NCBI RefSeq assembly: GCF_963576675.1
Contig: NC_088917.1
Span: 32,084,501-32,148,500, forward strand
DNA from: Euphorbia lathyris
Lineage: Eukaryota > Streptophyta > Magnoliopsida > Malpighiales > Euphorbiaceae
Reading direction: 5' to 3'
DNA length: 64,000 nucleotides
The notes under the pieces are model-generated. The model was given only the letters and a program-made list of their open reading frames with translations, was not told the origin of the DNA and searched no databases. The position numbers were made by a program, and so were the translations under genes. This document shows, in pieces, positions 41,215 through 52,746 of the stretch (position 1 is its first letter; every line of letters starts with the position of its first letter).

Positions 41215-43365
41215 TGTCAGATACCGAATTAAAGGTATTATCCGAGGACTAGACTCTTTATTTTATTTAATTTATTCTCTCCTTCTATTTATTTTTTTTA
41301 TGCTATAGTTCTTATTCCTTTAGTTATTTATTTATTTTGTCACGTTTTATTTAGTTAGCGTATTTATTTAATTTTCGTTTCGTGTTAAATAAAATTCGGT
41401 TTTGTTTTAAAATAAAAACCTCGTTTTGGATATCCCAATACGAACCGTGATCCGATAAAAAGGTAGTTCGGGTATCGAAAATGTTGTAATTATAAGTTTT
41501 TTTTTAATTTAAAAGAGGTTTCCAAATAACGTTTTAAAACAAAAACATCGTTTTAGGAATTTCCGTTTTCGACTATGATCCATCTTTGGTAGTTCGGAAG
41601 TCCAAAATGATTGAATTAGATTTAATTTAAAGCTTTTGAATAAATCTGGAAAATATTGGAGTGCTGCTGTAATTTATCAATTCTGTCACTAAATGCTGTT
41701 TACCGACGGATTTTCCGTCGGTAAATCTGCCAAAATGTAAAAAATGTCATTTCGGTCCCTTTTTCTTAACTTTTAGACTTTTAATCCTTAGTATATATAT
41801 ATATAATTATATAATACATGTTTTTCAAATTATTTTAGAATTTTAGTATATACATTTATTTTAGAATATTGGTATATCATTTTTATTTTATTTTATAATA
41901 TAAGTATAAATATATATATAAGTATTTCCTTTTTATTAACTTAGGCTATGATTAAATATTAGTTATTTGATATTTTGTGAAATAATGGATGGATATTAGT
42001 ATATGTCATTTTTGGTATTTAAACTATATTAATTATGTATATATATGTATAGTTTTGGGAACATTTGGGTTATTTTGTTGATTATTGAAGGAAGTTATTT
42101 TTGGGTAAATATTATTTTCTTATCCATAAGATTTACTTATTGCTTTAGCATTTTTAAAGTATAAGTATATAGTACCTATTATTTCCATATACATAAAGTT
42201 CCTCTTATATTAATTTTTGGGTTTTCATATCCTCCTTTTTGATTTACTTGTATATATATATATATATGTCTAAATTATTTTCTCTATTCTTTTGGGCCCA
42301 TTCATGGGTCTATGTCTCAAATGGGCCTTGTTTGATTATAAGTCTTGCTTTAAATAAGTGTCTTATTGTAATTATAATAGTTAGAGAGTCCATTAAATAA
42401 GTGGGGAAAATAAATCACAAAAAGAGAGTTTTCAATTAAATTATTTAAGCTAATGAGCTTTCTTAGATCTCTAATGTAGATAAATAGAGTCATTTTGGTT
42501 GATATTTCAAATCGTCTTCAAAACACCACGTTTTAAAACCTTAGTCCGTTCCAACGACGGATTAAGCGAACATTGTAATCAAAATCGTTTTCTTTGTTAA
42601 TAATGGAGATTTTGAATCGCTTTCTTAATGAATTTGTACAAAATAAAATTGACTTGTATGTTTAACCACGTTTTCTTATTAAAAGGCTTTTACTTTAACG
42701 TTTTCAATTACTCGAGTCGTTCCAACGGCGATTCGGGTAAGCTTCATCAAACGGGGTTTTAAAACGCACCTAAATCGTTCCAACGGCGATTAAGGTGCGA
42801 ACCATGTAAATAAACTCGTTTTGGGGAAATAAGTTAGCGTAGAATAAACACACAATATAACATTTAAATACGGTTGTAAATAAATCACTTCTTTTTCCCC
42901 CCCTCTCTGTGTATGTATAAACATAAATGGGTGATTCTTTACTGATGTGGCTTTTCAATAATATATGCTCAAAATGGTTTCTAAAAAGAGAAAGAAAAGG
43001 GTTTCAAATGAATTTTAAACTTAAAGAAGTATACGATTAGTCCGTTATCGCCTAACATGCTGAGTAGGAGGCCGGTGGTTCATAACCGGGCGATGTCGGG
43101 GTGCCTAGTAGCCTTTCTCCGGAAAGGAGCTAGCCTTCTCGGCTCGTACCTAAGTTTCCCGAACCCACACCGGTCTCCCGCAAGGGATCGGTGTTCATTT
43201 TCCCATTCGTGGGTGGCGACTCTTCCATATCTCCGAGCTCCGGTCCTGCCGAGCAGCTTGATTCCACGATTGGTTGCTTTCGGCGCCAATCACCGCTTAT
43301 GTCGCCATGAGGTTGTCCACCCCCCGATCCGCCCGGGAGATTAGGCCGCGGCACCTCGTCTAACA
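41215..43365 (+). mobile_element. 3' LTR of Tat element
   Basis: This is the partner of 23843-25991. The six bases before it (TTCGAC) are the same as those before the left LTR, which is unexpected. No clear polypurine tract touches it; purines end at AAAAACGGGAG about 30 nt upstream. Confidence 0.93.
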
Positions 43366-44044
43366 GAAGCCATCTACAATGACCAAGGAAAATCTTCTTC
43401 CACCCAAACTCAGCGGCTGGACTGGACCGAAGAGATCCAAGTGTAGTAACTCTAACGGACGCTTAGTTGCTGTGAAAAGATTTTTTGGTTTGTTTTCCAG
43501 CTTGGCAAGCGTGGCATAATTGATCTTTTTCAAATTTAAGTTCAGGCAGTCCCTCAACCAATTGCTTTCTTGCTAGTTTGGCCAGGAGGTCCATGCTTAC
43601 ATGACCAAGTCTCCTGTACCATAGCCAGGAATTCTCTTCCTTTGATACTAAGCACACAGTTTTTGAAAACTTTTTCTCTAAGTCTAGCATAAAGACATTA
43701 TCTATGCGAGGGGCAGTTAAGATTAACTCATTTGTTTTACCCTCGTATATTTTACATCCAGTAGCATCAAATATAACTTTTCTCCCATTGTCACATAGCT
43801 GAGCTACGCTGAGTAAGTTATATTTGAGTCCGCTGACTAGGGAGACAGATTCAATAGTAGGATTACCTCCAATGGTTCCTGACCCTACTATCTTACCCTT
43901 CTTGTTGTCTCCAAAACTTACACTTCCTCCTCGTTTACACTCAAACGTGATGAACTGAGTTTCATCACCTGTCATATGCCTTGAGCATGCGCTGTCAATA
44001 TACCACATCTTTGACTTCTCAGCACATCTCAGGCTTACCTGCAT
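43366..44044 (-). pseudogene. Sirevirus protease and integrase start
   Basis: From 44044 leftward: protease motif WYIDSACSRHMTGD, then LLSVAQLCDNG, then the GAG-pre-integrase region with LWYRRLGH (usual first His is Tyr) and CHACQAGKQ, and LHLDLFGPVQPLSLGG at the start of the integrase core. After VIVDGF the sequence runs into the Tat LTR. A frame change lies near 43465-43550. Confidence 0.85.
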
Positions 44045-44059
44045 TGTAACTAGTTACTT

Positions 44060-45789
44060 TTAGGTACTCAATTCTTTTTGGGTCCTTGCTTATTAGGTGC
44101 AACAGGTAAAGCATCATATTTTATTTTATGGCGACATACTTGGACAGTATGGCCATTCTTTCCACAGAAGTCACAGCTGACCTTCTGTTTAGGATGTTTC
44201 ACTGACTTGTCAGCACCCCAGTGCTGAGCGTGCCAGCACACCTTAGTGGTGTGTCCTTTCTTCCCATAAAAGTCGCACTAGACTTTTCGCTGGGGATTCC
44301 ATCTCTGCTGAGTACCTTGGTACTGAGTTCTCAGAGGAATGTTTATTTTGTTTGGAACCTTTAGTTGGTTCTGGATAGTTGTGACGTCCTTTCTCAGTTT
44401 CTTTAAAACTGATTGGACTTCAGAGACAGACTCATGTATGATCTTCATGTTATCATGCAGAGTTGAATTGTCCTGAAGAAGGAATCTGAGGTCACTCAGT
44501 TTGACCTCTTCCACTTCGTCACAACGCCTGCTGGGTGCTCTAACTTTCTTATTACACTTCTTGACAAGTGTGTAGAGATCACTCAGGGCATTAACCATAT
44601 CGTTTCTGAGCTGGGGAAGAGTAATTACCTCATTTGATTGCTCCTCGTCATCTGATGCGACGGATAGGTCAGCATGCTCAGAACCGCACGGCTCAGCAAG
44701 TTCGTCAGCCATGAAGCATATCTTCGCTGACTCGGTGGCCTCAGTTTCTGTAGATGAAGACTCATCACTGTCGCTCCATGTAGCCACCATTGCCTTTTTG
44801 CCGTTCTTCTTGTCTTTCCTCAGTGTGGGGCAGCTTGACTTAATATGGCCGGTTTGATGGCACTCAAAGCATGTAATGGGCTTTGAGCTGTCCTTTTTGT
44901 ATTTGCTGTCGCTTGAGTCAGCCTTATACTTATCAAACTTTCTGTAAGGCTTCTTAGAATATTTGTCATTCTTCCTGAACAGCCTTTTCATCTTCCTTGT
45001 GAACATAGCCATCTCCTCATCATCAGTTGAGCTCCCGTCAGTGGAGTCAGCTTTCATGACAAGAGATTTCTGCTTCTTGTCTTCAGATTTTTCCTTCACC
45101 TCGAAGTTTTTCATAGATATCTCATGGGTCAGCAACGAGCCGATGAGTTCGTCATATTTGTAGGTGGTTAAATCCTGAGCTTCCTCAATAGCTGTCTTCT
45201 TTGCTTGCCAGTCTTTGGAAAGACTCCTGAGTATCTTTTTGACTTGTTCTTCCTCAGTGAAGATTTTCCCAAGTCTCTTGAGCTCATTAATGATGTTGGT
45301 AAACCTTGCATTCATGTCTGAGATGCCCTCATCATTGTTCATCTCGAACAGCTCGTACAGTCTCATCTGCTGATTCACCTTGGACTCCTTTACTTTATTG
45401 GTTCCCTCGTAGGTGACTTCCAGCTTTTTCCAGATCTCTTGCGCCGACTCACAACCTGAGATTTTATTATATTCTGCAGCATCGAGCGCACAGTGAAGTA
45501 TATTGATAGCCGAAGCGTGATTTTGAAGCTTCTTAAGATCATCCTCTGTCCATTTGGCCCCAGCTTTTACAACTGTTTGGCCAGCCACAACTTCGACAGG
45601 TACAAATGGGCCTTGAACTATAGATAGTCAGGCACTCATGTTTGTAGCCTGAATGAAGTTTTTCATCCTATTCTTCCAGAAGGTATAGTTAGACCCGAAG
45701 AATAGGGGAGGCCGAGTGATGGACAACCCCTCAGGCAGTATCTGAGTTGTTTGGTTTCCTGGGAGAAACCGAGTACTGTTTTCGCCCAT
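44060..45789 (-). pseudogene. gag: Sirevirus gag (UBN2-type) with three zinc knuckles
   Basis: ATG at 45789 (MGENSTRFLPG) starts a frame with PPLFFGSNYTFWKNRMKNFI, the usual start of copia gag, then a TGA in place of a Trp codon. It continues from 45588 through EIWKKLEVTYEGTNKVKESK and LLTHEISMKNF. A CCHC knuckle (CFECHQTGHIKSSC) is in the long frame. After a TAG at about 44278 two more follow: CDFYGKKGHTTKVC (one Cys changed to Tyr) and CDFCGKNGHTVQVC. Two nonsense changes make it inactive. The multi-knuckle gag supports Sirevirus/Maximus placement. Confidence 0.85.
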
Positions 45790-45834
45790 GGTAGGGATCA
45801 GCTAAAGGTTGTTAGACCTTTTACAGAGAGCTTT

Positions 45835-45849
45835 GAGGCTCTGATACCA
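45835..45849 (-). promoter_or_regulatory. Primer binding site of Sirevirus (tRNA-Met)
   Basis: The minus strand reads TGGTATCAGAGCCTC two bases inside the 5' LTR, complementary to initiator tRNA-Met. Confidence 0.93.
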
Positions 45850-45851
45850 TT

Positions 45852-47193
45852 TGTTGGTCCCTTGTAGGGTTGCAAGTATAGTTCCAAGGGGGGGTTAGGA
45901 ACTATTGAAACTTTTTCGCAATTAGGGCAGACTTCTTTTCTTAAGAGAAAAGGTTTTAACAGCGGCGCTGAGTGATCAGTAAGATACTGGCTTAGTCAAC
46001 TGGTGACTAGGTCAGTTTCTTGACTTGAGTCAGGAGATAGCACTTAAAGTCTATTCCTGAGCTCAGATGTTCGATGCGCACAACTCAGCTTGACCTTTTT
46101 ACTTGGTCAGTTTTGGTTATTTAAGCAAGCAATATATATAAGGAGTTTAAGGTAAGAAATACGTTACTCAGCAGATTTATCCAGGTTCGGCTTCTTCTAA
46201 GCCTACGTCCTGTCCCCGGAACACGTTCCGAGATTTCAAATCCTCTACTGAGCTCTTTAAAGGTAGAGCCTCAAACCTTTTACAATCTTAGCAACTGAGT
46301 ATAACAAGAGTACCTTCCTCTATACCTTTACTCAATCCTAATCTCTTGCTGAGTACTATAACCGAGTACTCAGCCTCTCCTTTCTAATCTCTAGAAATGA
46401 TAAGTGTTTGTCCTAAACAATGATTTGCTAAGACACCTTAGATGATTAAATAATCACTCTAGACTTTTACACAAAAGATATTGAATGTAGTGTAAGATTG
46501 CTTTGCTTTTTGCTTGCAGAACTTTGCGTAGAGATTTGGTCAGCGTAATGGCTTGATCAAGTTCTGTATCGAATGAAGCTTCTGATGGCACTATTTATAG
46601 AGACGTCTGGGCATCGGTCATTTCGAATTTCAAAATAACCGTTGGAGGGAAACGGCTTCTTGTCGTTGTCATCCTGACTTGCTCAGAGCTCTCGGCCAAT
46701 CAGATTTACGTATCTTCTGTCCTCGGTCAGCTTTTGGTCAGCTCGACAGAGTGTCTCTCCATTTGCGGTAATGTCAACTAGACAGCATACTGTGTCGTCT
46801 GAACTTTACCCAAAGAGGAAATACTTTGTCTGGAAGTTTTCCTTAGCCAGCTGCTGTCTTGTACGTTTGTCGAATCTACTCAGCAGCTTCATCTTGAAGT
46901 TGTTCCCGAAGGTCTTCTAGATCCTTCTGTTGCTGAGTTACGTTTTGTCCAAAGCGACAACGTTTTGACAAACGCGGGCCGAGTTGTACTGAGTTGTTTG
47001 ACTTGGGCTTTGACACTTGTATTGGGCTTGGGCCTTTTAATTCTTGTGTCTTATAAACAATTTAACTCAACATTGAACAAACACATTAGTAGAATAAATC
47101 AAAGCATTTAAACTTAGTGTGGTTAGAATATGTATTTCAATTATACTTAAACAATTTTGTCAAATCAAAATTATGTGGAAAGGTGTTTCAACA
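45852..47193 (-). mobile_element. 5' LTR of Sirevirus, 1342 bp
   Basis: It is intact and gives the empty site for the CACTA insertion in the other LTR. A minus-strand TATAAATA box lies at 46592-46599. GTGAT follows at 47194. Confidence 0.95.
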
Positions 47194-47198
47194 GTGAT

Positions 47199-47759
47199 GT
47201 CGTTCCTCAACTTAACCGTTTTGGAGGGCGAGAAGTAGTAAGAAAGGAACTCCTTCTCAAGCTCCTCCCATGATGTAATCGAACCCGCCTCCAACGAGTG
47301 CAACCACTCCAACGCTTGTCCTGTCAAAGAGAAAGGAAACAACTTTAGTCGGACGGCCTCAACCGGTACACCGTTTTGCCGAGACGTTTCGACACACATA
47401 AGAAATTTATCGAGGTGTTCGTTAGGGTTTTCATGGGGTTCCCCTCCGAATTGACCAAGTTGTTGGATTAGTTGGATCATGCTAGTCTTTATTTCGTATG
47501 TGTTGGCCGGAATGGTGGGGGCAACGATTCCGTTGCGATTTTGAGGGCGATGCGGAGCAAGAATCTCCATCATTGTCCGGGTGTCGTTTCCACCATTGCG
47601 GTTGTTATTCACGGGTTGCACCGGCGGCCTTTGGTTGGCCTCGGGTTGGTTAGCTTCATTATTGAGGTTTGCCATTTTCTCTCTCCGAATCCTACAAAGA
47701 GTACGTTCAATTTCAAGATTAATAGGAACGAGAGTAGCACTCCGAGATCGGGTGTGCAT
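47199..47759 (-). pseudogene. gag, N-terminal half, Athila-like element E1
   Basis: ATG 47759 (MHTRSRSATLVPIN) begins an Athila-like gag. It shows MIQLIQQLGQFGGEPHENPN, FSLTGQALEWLHSLEAGSIT and WEELEKEFLSYYF, the capsid core. The frame enters the Sirevirus LTR at 47193; across the insertion it resumes at 3446. The N-terminal half itself is open. The start lies about 140 nt inside the primer site. Confidence 0.85.
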
Positions 47760-47893
47760 AAAATAAATAAATGAAAAGAATTATAAACAAGAAAGAATAT
47801 TGTTAGTAAAAAGTATATATAAACAATTTATACAAAGATAATGCTTAGACTAACAATAAAACGTTTTTGTCTAATATTGCAAGAAATTATAAA

Positions 47894-47911
47894 TCCCCGG
47901 CAACGTTGCCA
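47894..47911 (-). promoter_or_regulatory. Primer binding site of E1 (tRNA-Asp type, variant)
   Basis: TCCCCGGCAACGTTGCCA on the plus strand matches the tRNA-Asp 3' end except for two bases (GTT for GGC), probably later mutation. Confidence 0.8.
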
Positions 47912-47917
47912 AAAACT

Positions 47918-49676
47918 TGATGAGTGTCCGGTAGAGCTCTAAATATATTATGATAAGTATGTTATGACTATGGATGTGATCTTCCTAAATGCTCTATCTC
48001 TACTAGACGCTACTACTTAGGGGCAAGTGTACCCCGTCGTATCAAGTAATAATCCGGTTAAGACCGGGTATCGAATCCACGGGATTTATAACTACAAGTA
48101 TTAAACGACTAGTTTTATACGTTATCTAAGCGGTGAATACTTTGAGTTGATTTGGGAAACAACTACAAACTAGTCCTAACTACGGGTGAGACAAATTTAT
48201 ATAACAAAGACTCTACGAAGTGATACGGATAGTGATAAGTTATAAATATGATAAACAATGACTTCGAATATATACGATTGATGATTTACTCTTGCAATGA
48301 CGACTACGTGTAGTGTGACCGACCCGTGAAGTACTTAGACTACGTGGTTCCTAGTCAAGGCGTGTCTAATGCTCGGGATTAGAAACTAGGGCCCGTAAGT
48401 TCTGTGGCTTGTCAATTCCTACGGTTTCCGGTGTGTCACTTCCGGTAAGGCAACACCTATATGAATCCCTAAAGATAGCCCGAATGGCGTCGGAAATTGC
48501 ATTCCCCTAAACAATAATCAATTACGAATATCAAAATAAGTAGCAAACATCAACACATATAAAGAAGTAGAAATTGTAAATCATAAGTTATAAATATGGA
48601 AAATGTAAATATGGAATACAACCAAGCCTAGTACATAGGAAGAGTACAAGCTAATTAGCAAGTGAAAAGGGAAGAATCCGCCCTCGGAACTAGCTAACCG
48701 GACTCAAAGCCGTCTCTTAGGACTTGGAGGTGGAACTCTCGAGCTTGGTGAACGAAGGTGGAATGGAACTTTGACGGAATGTCGGAATAAACGAACAAGC
48801 TCTCAAGGTGATAGAGTTTTGCTATGTAAAATCTGAATCTAAAATCTAAAACTATATAGCAAGAGCTCAATACATAAAATTCTGGATGTCTAAATGAGTG
48901 CTAGTCACTCTTATTTATACACATCAAGCTAGGGGTAGAATTGTAAGTTCACAAGATACAAGCATGGAGATACATTATTACTGCAGAATTCCCATGACAC
49001 GCCCCGCGTATGGTAGGGGACGCCCCGCGTATTGACCCATCCCGTCAGAAATCTCCTACATGTGGACCAAATTCAGATCTTGTTGTCTCAACCACGCCCC
49101 GCGTAGACTAGGGTACGCTCCATATGGTTGAGCTCTTGAGATTTAATGGCTTGAAATGTGTCTTTTACGCCACGCGTAGCCTGAAGAGCGCCCCGCGTAT
49201 ATGAGTCCCTGGATCTTTTAGGTTGACAAACTCCCATATACGCCTCGCGTGTAAGGTGGGACGCCCCGCGTAGTGGCAGTTGAGCTGGGAGACCATGCAG
49301 TCTGACTTTCATGATTGAGCTTATCATCTCTGACTAGATGTCACACGCCCCGTGTGGTTGTTGATACGCCCCGCGTATCGGTGGGTTAGTCCCACGTGGT
49401 GCCTGTGGATTGAGCAATTATTTCTGACTAGATAACACGCCCCGCGTGGAGGTGGATACGCCTCGTTAGCTGAAATACAATTCTTGAGAGTCGAGTTAGC
49501 TTGACGTTTTATTTTCTAAATTTAATTAAAATAATGACAAAGAACCGAAAACACGGATTTTATTTTTATTTTGTTATTTTATTAAAAACTCGTTATTTTT
49601 GTAATTAAACTTATTTATTTGGTCCTAAATTAAGTCGTAAATCACGCTAAAAGATAGGGGCAAAACGACCCTATCA
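47918..49676 (-). mobile_element. 5' LTR of Athila-like element E1
   Basis: It runs TGATGAGTG...CCCTATCA (TGAT/ATCA ends), 1759 bp. A minus-strand TATAAATA box is at 48912-48919. Both ends are supported by the primer site on the left and a change to a coding fragment on the right. The partner LTR was not found. Confidence 0.82.
48994..49480. repeat. Dispersed ACGCCCCGCGTA palindromes in E1 LTR
   Basis: Around a dozen copies of ACGCCCCGCGTA or one- or two-base variants occur in about 490 bp, mostly in pairs 15-40 bp apart. The same motif, in both orientations, recurs at 1790-2270 in the other end of E1. Confidence 0.88.
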
Positions 49677-52143
49677 GAAAGTCACAAGTTGAAATATGGG
49701 ATGGAGTTTGTGTGAAGAAGGTGAATCTAGCAGATTTTGGAATAGGATTGGTGATGTAAACCCCTCACTTGGATCACATGATATCTCACACAATATCAGT
49801 TATAGACATGCTTTCAATACTCAATCATATAAACTTCAATCTCATATAAACTTTACATATTATACATAAGAGAAAGCATTTACAATACACGTTTAAGTCA
49901 TTATCCTGCATAGAGGATTTACAAAACAAAAGTACATCACAAGACTCCAAAATGCCTAGATGAGAATGGACTGACACTGCTGGGCGACCTTAAGCAAGAA
50001 GAACTCCACCTAACCTGTAAAATCTGCTGGCAAGGGGTGAGCTGCCTACTCAATAAACATATTACGCATATATGTATATACAAAAGTAATGTAAAGAGCA
50101 CAAATCAAATTTATTCACCTGTTTCATTTATTATAGTAATACTTATTTTAGAAAGGCCTTGCTATACTTAGACAATATATATAAAATGGTCTTTGGGCCC
50201 AATCTGTATTCCGGCTCACTAAATTTGGAATACAATCATCTGTGCTACGGAGGAGTTACACTCAACTCACGTACTCATATATCTCAACACATGTGCTTTC
50301 GGCTCACAATATTCGGATAGCACTCTCAACTTGGACCATTTCACATATCCATCTAAGCAAGCTCATATTCATTTATAATCCAACCATTGTCCAGTTCCAG
50401 TATGTGCACAAGGCTCAACATGCCGTATTTACTCATAACACTGCAACATACTCAATCATATCACTTTCTTATCAATCATAGCGTATCACAAACACTCAAA
50501 CATGATTCACATCATTCACATCAGATTCAACCACATCTCACACTCAACAAGTCACAAGGCACAATACATCCATACACATATATAAGCAATATGCTTACCG
50601 TCGCACTTGGTTCGATCTATTCAACACGATCGGGTGTGCGTTCAATTGCACCTTGCCCTCCTAATGTCACATAACATTGATCCAATTAGCCTTAACATAA
50701 ACTTAATGAAAATATAAACTAAGGAATTCTATATGATTTACAAGACACTAATGCCACAAAGTTCATGCAATCTAATCCTTTTGTCTTAGATCATCACATG
50801 ACCTACTTACACACATTCTGTCATAACTTTCTCTATATGAATCCAAATTCCCGGATTCTTGAACCTACTAAAACTAGACAAATATGGGTAGAACATATCC
50901 AAAATTCACATTAATATCACTTCTGCACAATATATGGCATGCAAAATGATTCTGTCCTGTTTCCAGCCAAGAAATAGACTACCCAGCTTTGCATCTACCA
51001 TAATGCACTCAACCTAGCTCACACTAAGGACAATGGATTGCCAAATCCTTTTACAGACATATACTTCAAGTAGTTAGAAACACTTTTTTATAAAGAAACT
51101 TTCTCCAATTCGGAATCTAAGATCCTCAAAATGCTACATCAACATGGCTGCCTCACATGACATTCAATTTCGAGGCAGTCATGACCCATCTAGGTTGTAT
51201 TCCTCTATATATGGAATTAAAGTCCCATATTTTACAGAGGGTTTCATAACACATATAGGAACATAGTTTATTCTTTATGTATCTTCAAATTCGAACAATA
51301 TCAATATGAAAAACATGCTCCAAAATGACGGAAAGCAGTACCCTAGATTTCTGTTTAGGGCACTTGATACATATCTTTCATTTGGACAGCCTATAACCAC
51401 TTCAAACAACACCAAAACTCAACAAACTCAATAATAACTCATCCACAACAACTCCTATCATCATACCTAGGTATTTCATAATCTCAAACTCATAGAAAAC
51501 AAGCTAAAACAACATACTAACCTTCAAGTTGTGTCTATCACCTAGTATGCTTCCTAACTTAACTTGTTTGGCTTGACAATGGAAGAAATTGGAAGAGTTT
51601 TCTTTGGAGGATGTTAGGGTATGAAAAGGGAAAGTTTGCTGAAGCTTTGGTCGAAATTGTGGCTGGAAAGCATAAAGAATGAGTTGTGTACATCCATTTG
51701 AAATGAAGAGGTGCATTTTGTCTCAATCTTGGGTGACATCATGCTTAAGTGAGGTGCTTGTTCACAAAACTCATTTTCAGCCCTCCACAAGTCTAATTTA
51801 ATCAATTAAGGACATGTTCATTCATTCATTTAAGTCCTAACTCAATTAACCAATCGTTACATCTTAATGACACACTAATCGTCTACTAATCGTATGATAA
51901 TCGCATTATGCATACGAAACTTCCGATGCCAATGAGATGAATCTAAAATGTATGTATTCAATCATGAAAACATATATGAATGTGGGAAGATGTATATGTT
52001 AGGGTTTAGGGATGTTACAGGTGAACTCATTTCGACCATCAGCTTGGTTCGATTTGAGAGCATTAAGTCCACTCAAGATTAACGAGTTTCTTCTATACTC
52101 AACAAGTAACTTGAGGTCAAGTTCTTTTTCAAGAGGGAGTGTA
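49677..52143 (+). pseudogene. C-terminal coding end of LTR element E6, split by solo LTR
   Basis: Joining 49678-49754 to 52025-52143 gives an open plus-strand frame of about 65 codons: KSQVEIWDGVCVKKVNLADF, later SFRPSAWFDLRALSPLKI, ending SFSRGSV and TGA. It is followed at once by the purine-rich TTTTTCAAGAGGGAGTG and an LTR. This order (end of polyprotein, polypurine tract, LTR) fits a gypsy-type element whose body was displaced by E1. The domain itself is not recognised. Confidence 0.5.
49755..52019 (+). mobile_element. Solo LTR, 2265 bp
   Basis: It has TGTAA...TTACA ends and a perfect duplication GGTGA (49750-49754 and 52020-52024). It contains no gag, pol or primer site. The ending GGGATGTTACA suggests plus orientation, gypsy type. 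It arose by LTR-LTR recombination after insertion into E6. Confidence 0.9.
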
Positions 52144-52746
52144 TGATGCGTGCATCTAGTCAACTAGACGAGTGGTGAAAGAAGTTGGGTCAAAGGGCCA
52201 ATCCACACGCCGTGTGGGAATCCCACATGCCATGTGGATTTTTGAAATATATCCCATATGTCGTGTGAGAAACTCACACACCGTGTGAGACCTTTAAATG
52301 CCTTAAAGAACAGATTTGACCCTCATTCCACCTTTTCCCTAATTACAACTTTGCCATCCTCTATTTACATCTCCTGCCACTACTCTATTTACAAGCTTGC
52401 CACCCTTTTACCATTAACCTATTTTACCCTAAACTTTACCCTTTTAATTATTTATGTAATTTGGGCTCTATGTAATTTTTCAATTAGGTTTTGAGATTAT
52501 ATAAATTCATCTCTTTCTTTGTAATCATTTAATTTTTCATTAATAAAAAACTATTATCTTCTCTTTGAAGTTTTGTTAAGGTTTCATACCTTCAACAATG
52601 GGGGATCCATGATTTCCTACGGATTTAGTTCGTGAATACCAAGATTAACTCCTTCTAGTTTAGTTAGAGAAGAAGCCTCTTTGTTGATTTAAGATTAAAA
52701 TCAACTCGTTCAACATCAATCCTTGTCAATAGGCTTTAATCCATCA
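52144..52746 (+). mobile_element. 3' LTR of element E6
   Basis: It starts TGATGCGTGC right after a polypurine tract. A TATATAAA box is at 52498-52505. The end is at a CATCA, either 52718 or 52746; I cannot choose. At 52200-52290 it carries a cluster of CACACGCCGTGTGG-like palindromes. Confidence 0.6.
52200..52292. repeat. CACACGCCGTGTGG-type palindrome cluster in E6 LTR
   Basis: Four near-palindromes lie in 90 bp: CCACACGCCGTGTGG, CCACATGCCATGTGG, CCCATATGTCGTGTGAG and CTCACACACCGTGTGAG. They come as two pairs, like the motif pairs of E1 but with a different core. Confidence 0.85.

Larger units (their letters stand above)
23843..43365 (+). mobile_element. Tat-lineage Ty3/gypsy element with antisense gene, 19.5 kb
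   Basis: The LTRs are at 23843-25991 (2149 bp) and 41215-43365 (2151 bp), with TGTCAG...TCTAACA ends and about 17 differences by eye. Inside lie a primer site, a 1.9-kb leader, gag, stop, pol with two RNase H domains, hairpin repeats, an antisense plant-mobile-domain gene, tandem repeats and a GC-rich palindrome block. Dual RNase H and accessory ORFs are Tat/Ogre traits. The flanks (TCGAC left, GAAGC right) do not match, so a clean insertion is not supported. Confidence 0.93.
3452..47193 (-). mobile_element. Sirevirus/Maximus-type Ty1/copia element, with nested insertions
   Basis: The LTRs (TGTTGG...TTCAACA) lie at 3452-10039, interrupted by a CACTA element, and at 45852-47193. Without the CACTA element and its 3-bp duplication the left LTR is exactly 1342 bp, the same as the right. 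The element reads right to left: 5' LTR, tRNA-Met primer site, gag, protease, start of integrase, large gap filled by a Tat gypsy element, RNase H, extra ORF at the env position, clustered polypurine tracts, 3' LTR. A UBN2-type gag with three zinc knuckles, an extra ORF after pol and repeated polypurine tracts are hallmarks of Sireviruses. Most of integrase and all of RT are missing, and gag carries stops, so it is not autonomous. Confidence 0.9.

Noticed and set aside
3452..47193. Two separate copia elements rather than one
   Set aside because: GTGAT at both outer ends, equal 1342-bp LTRs and continuous gag on both sides of the composite show one insertion.
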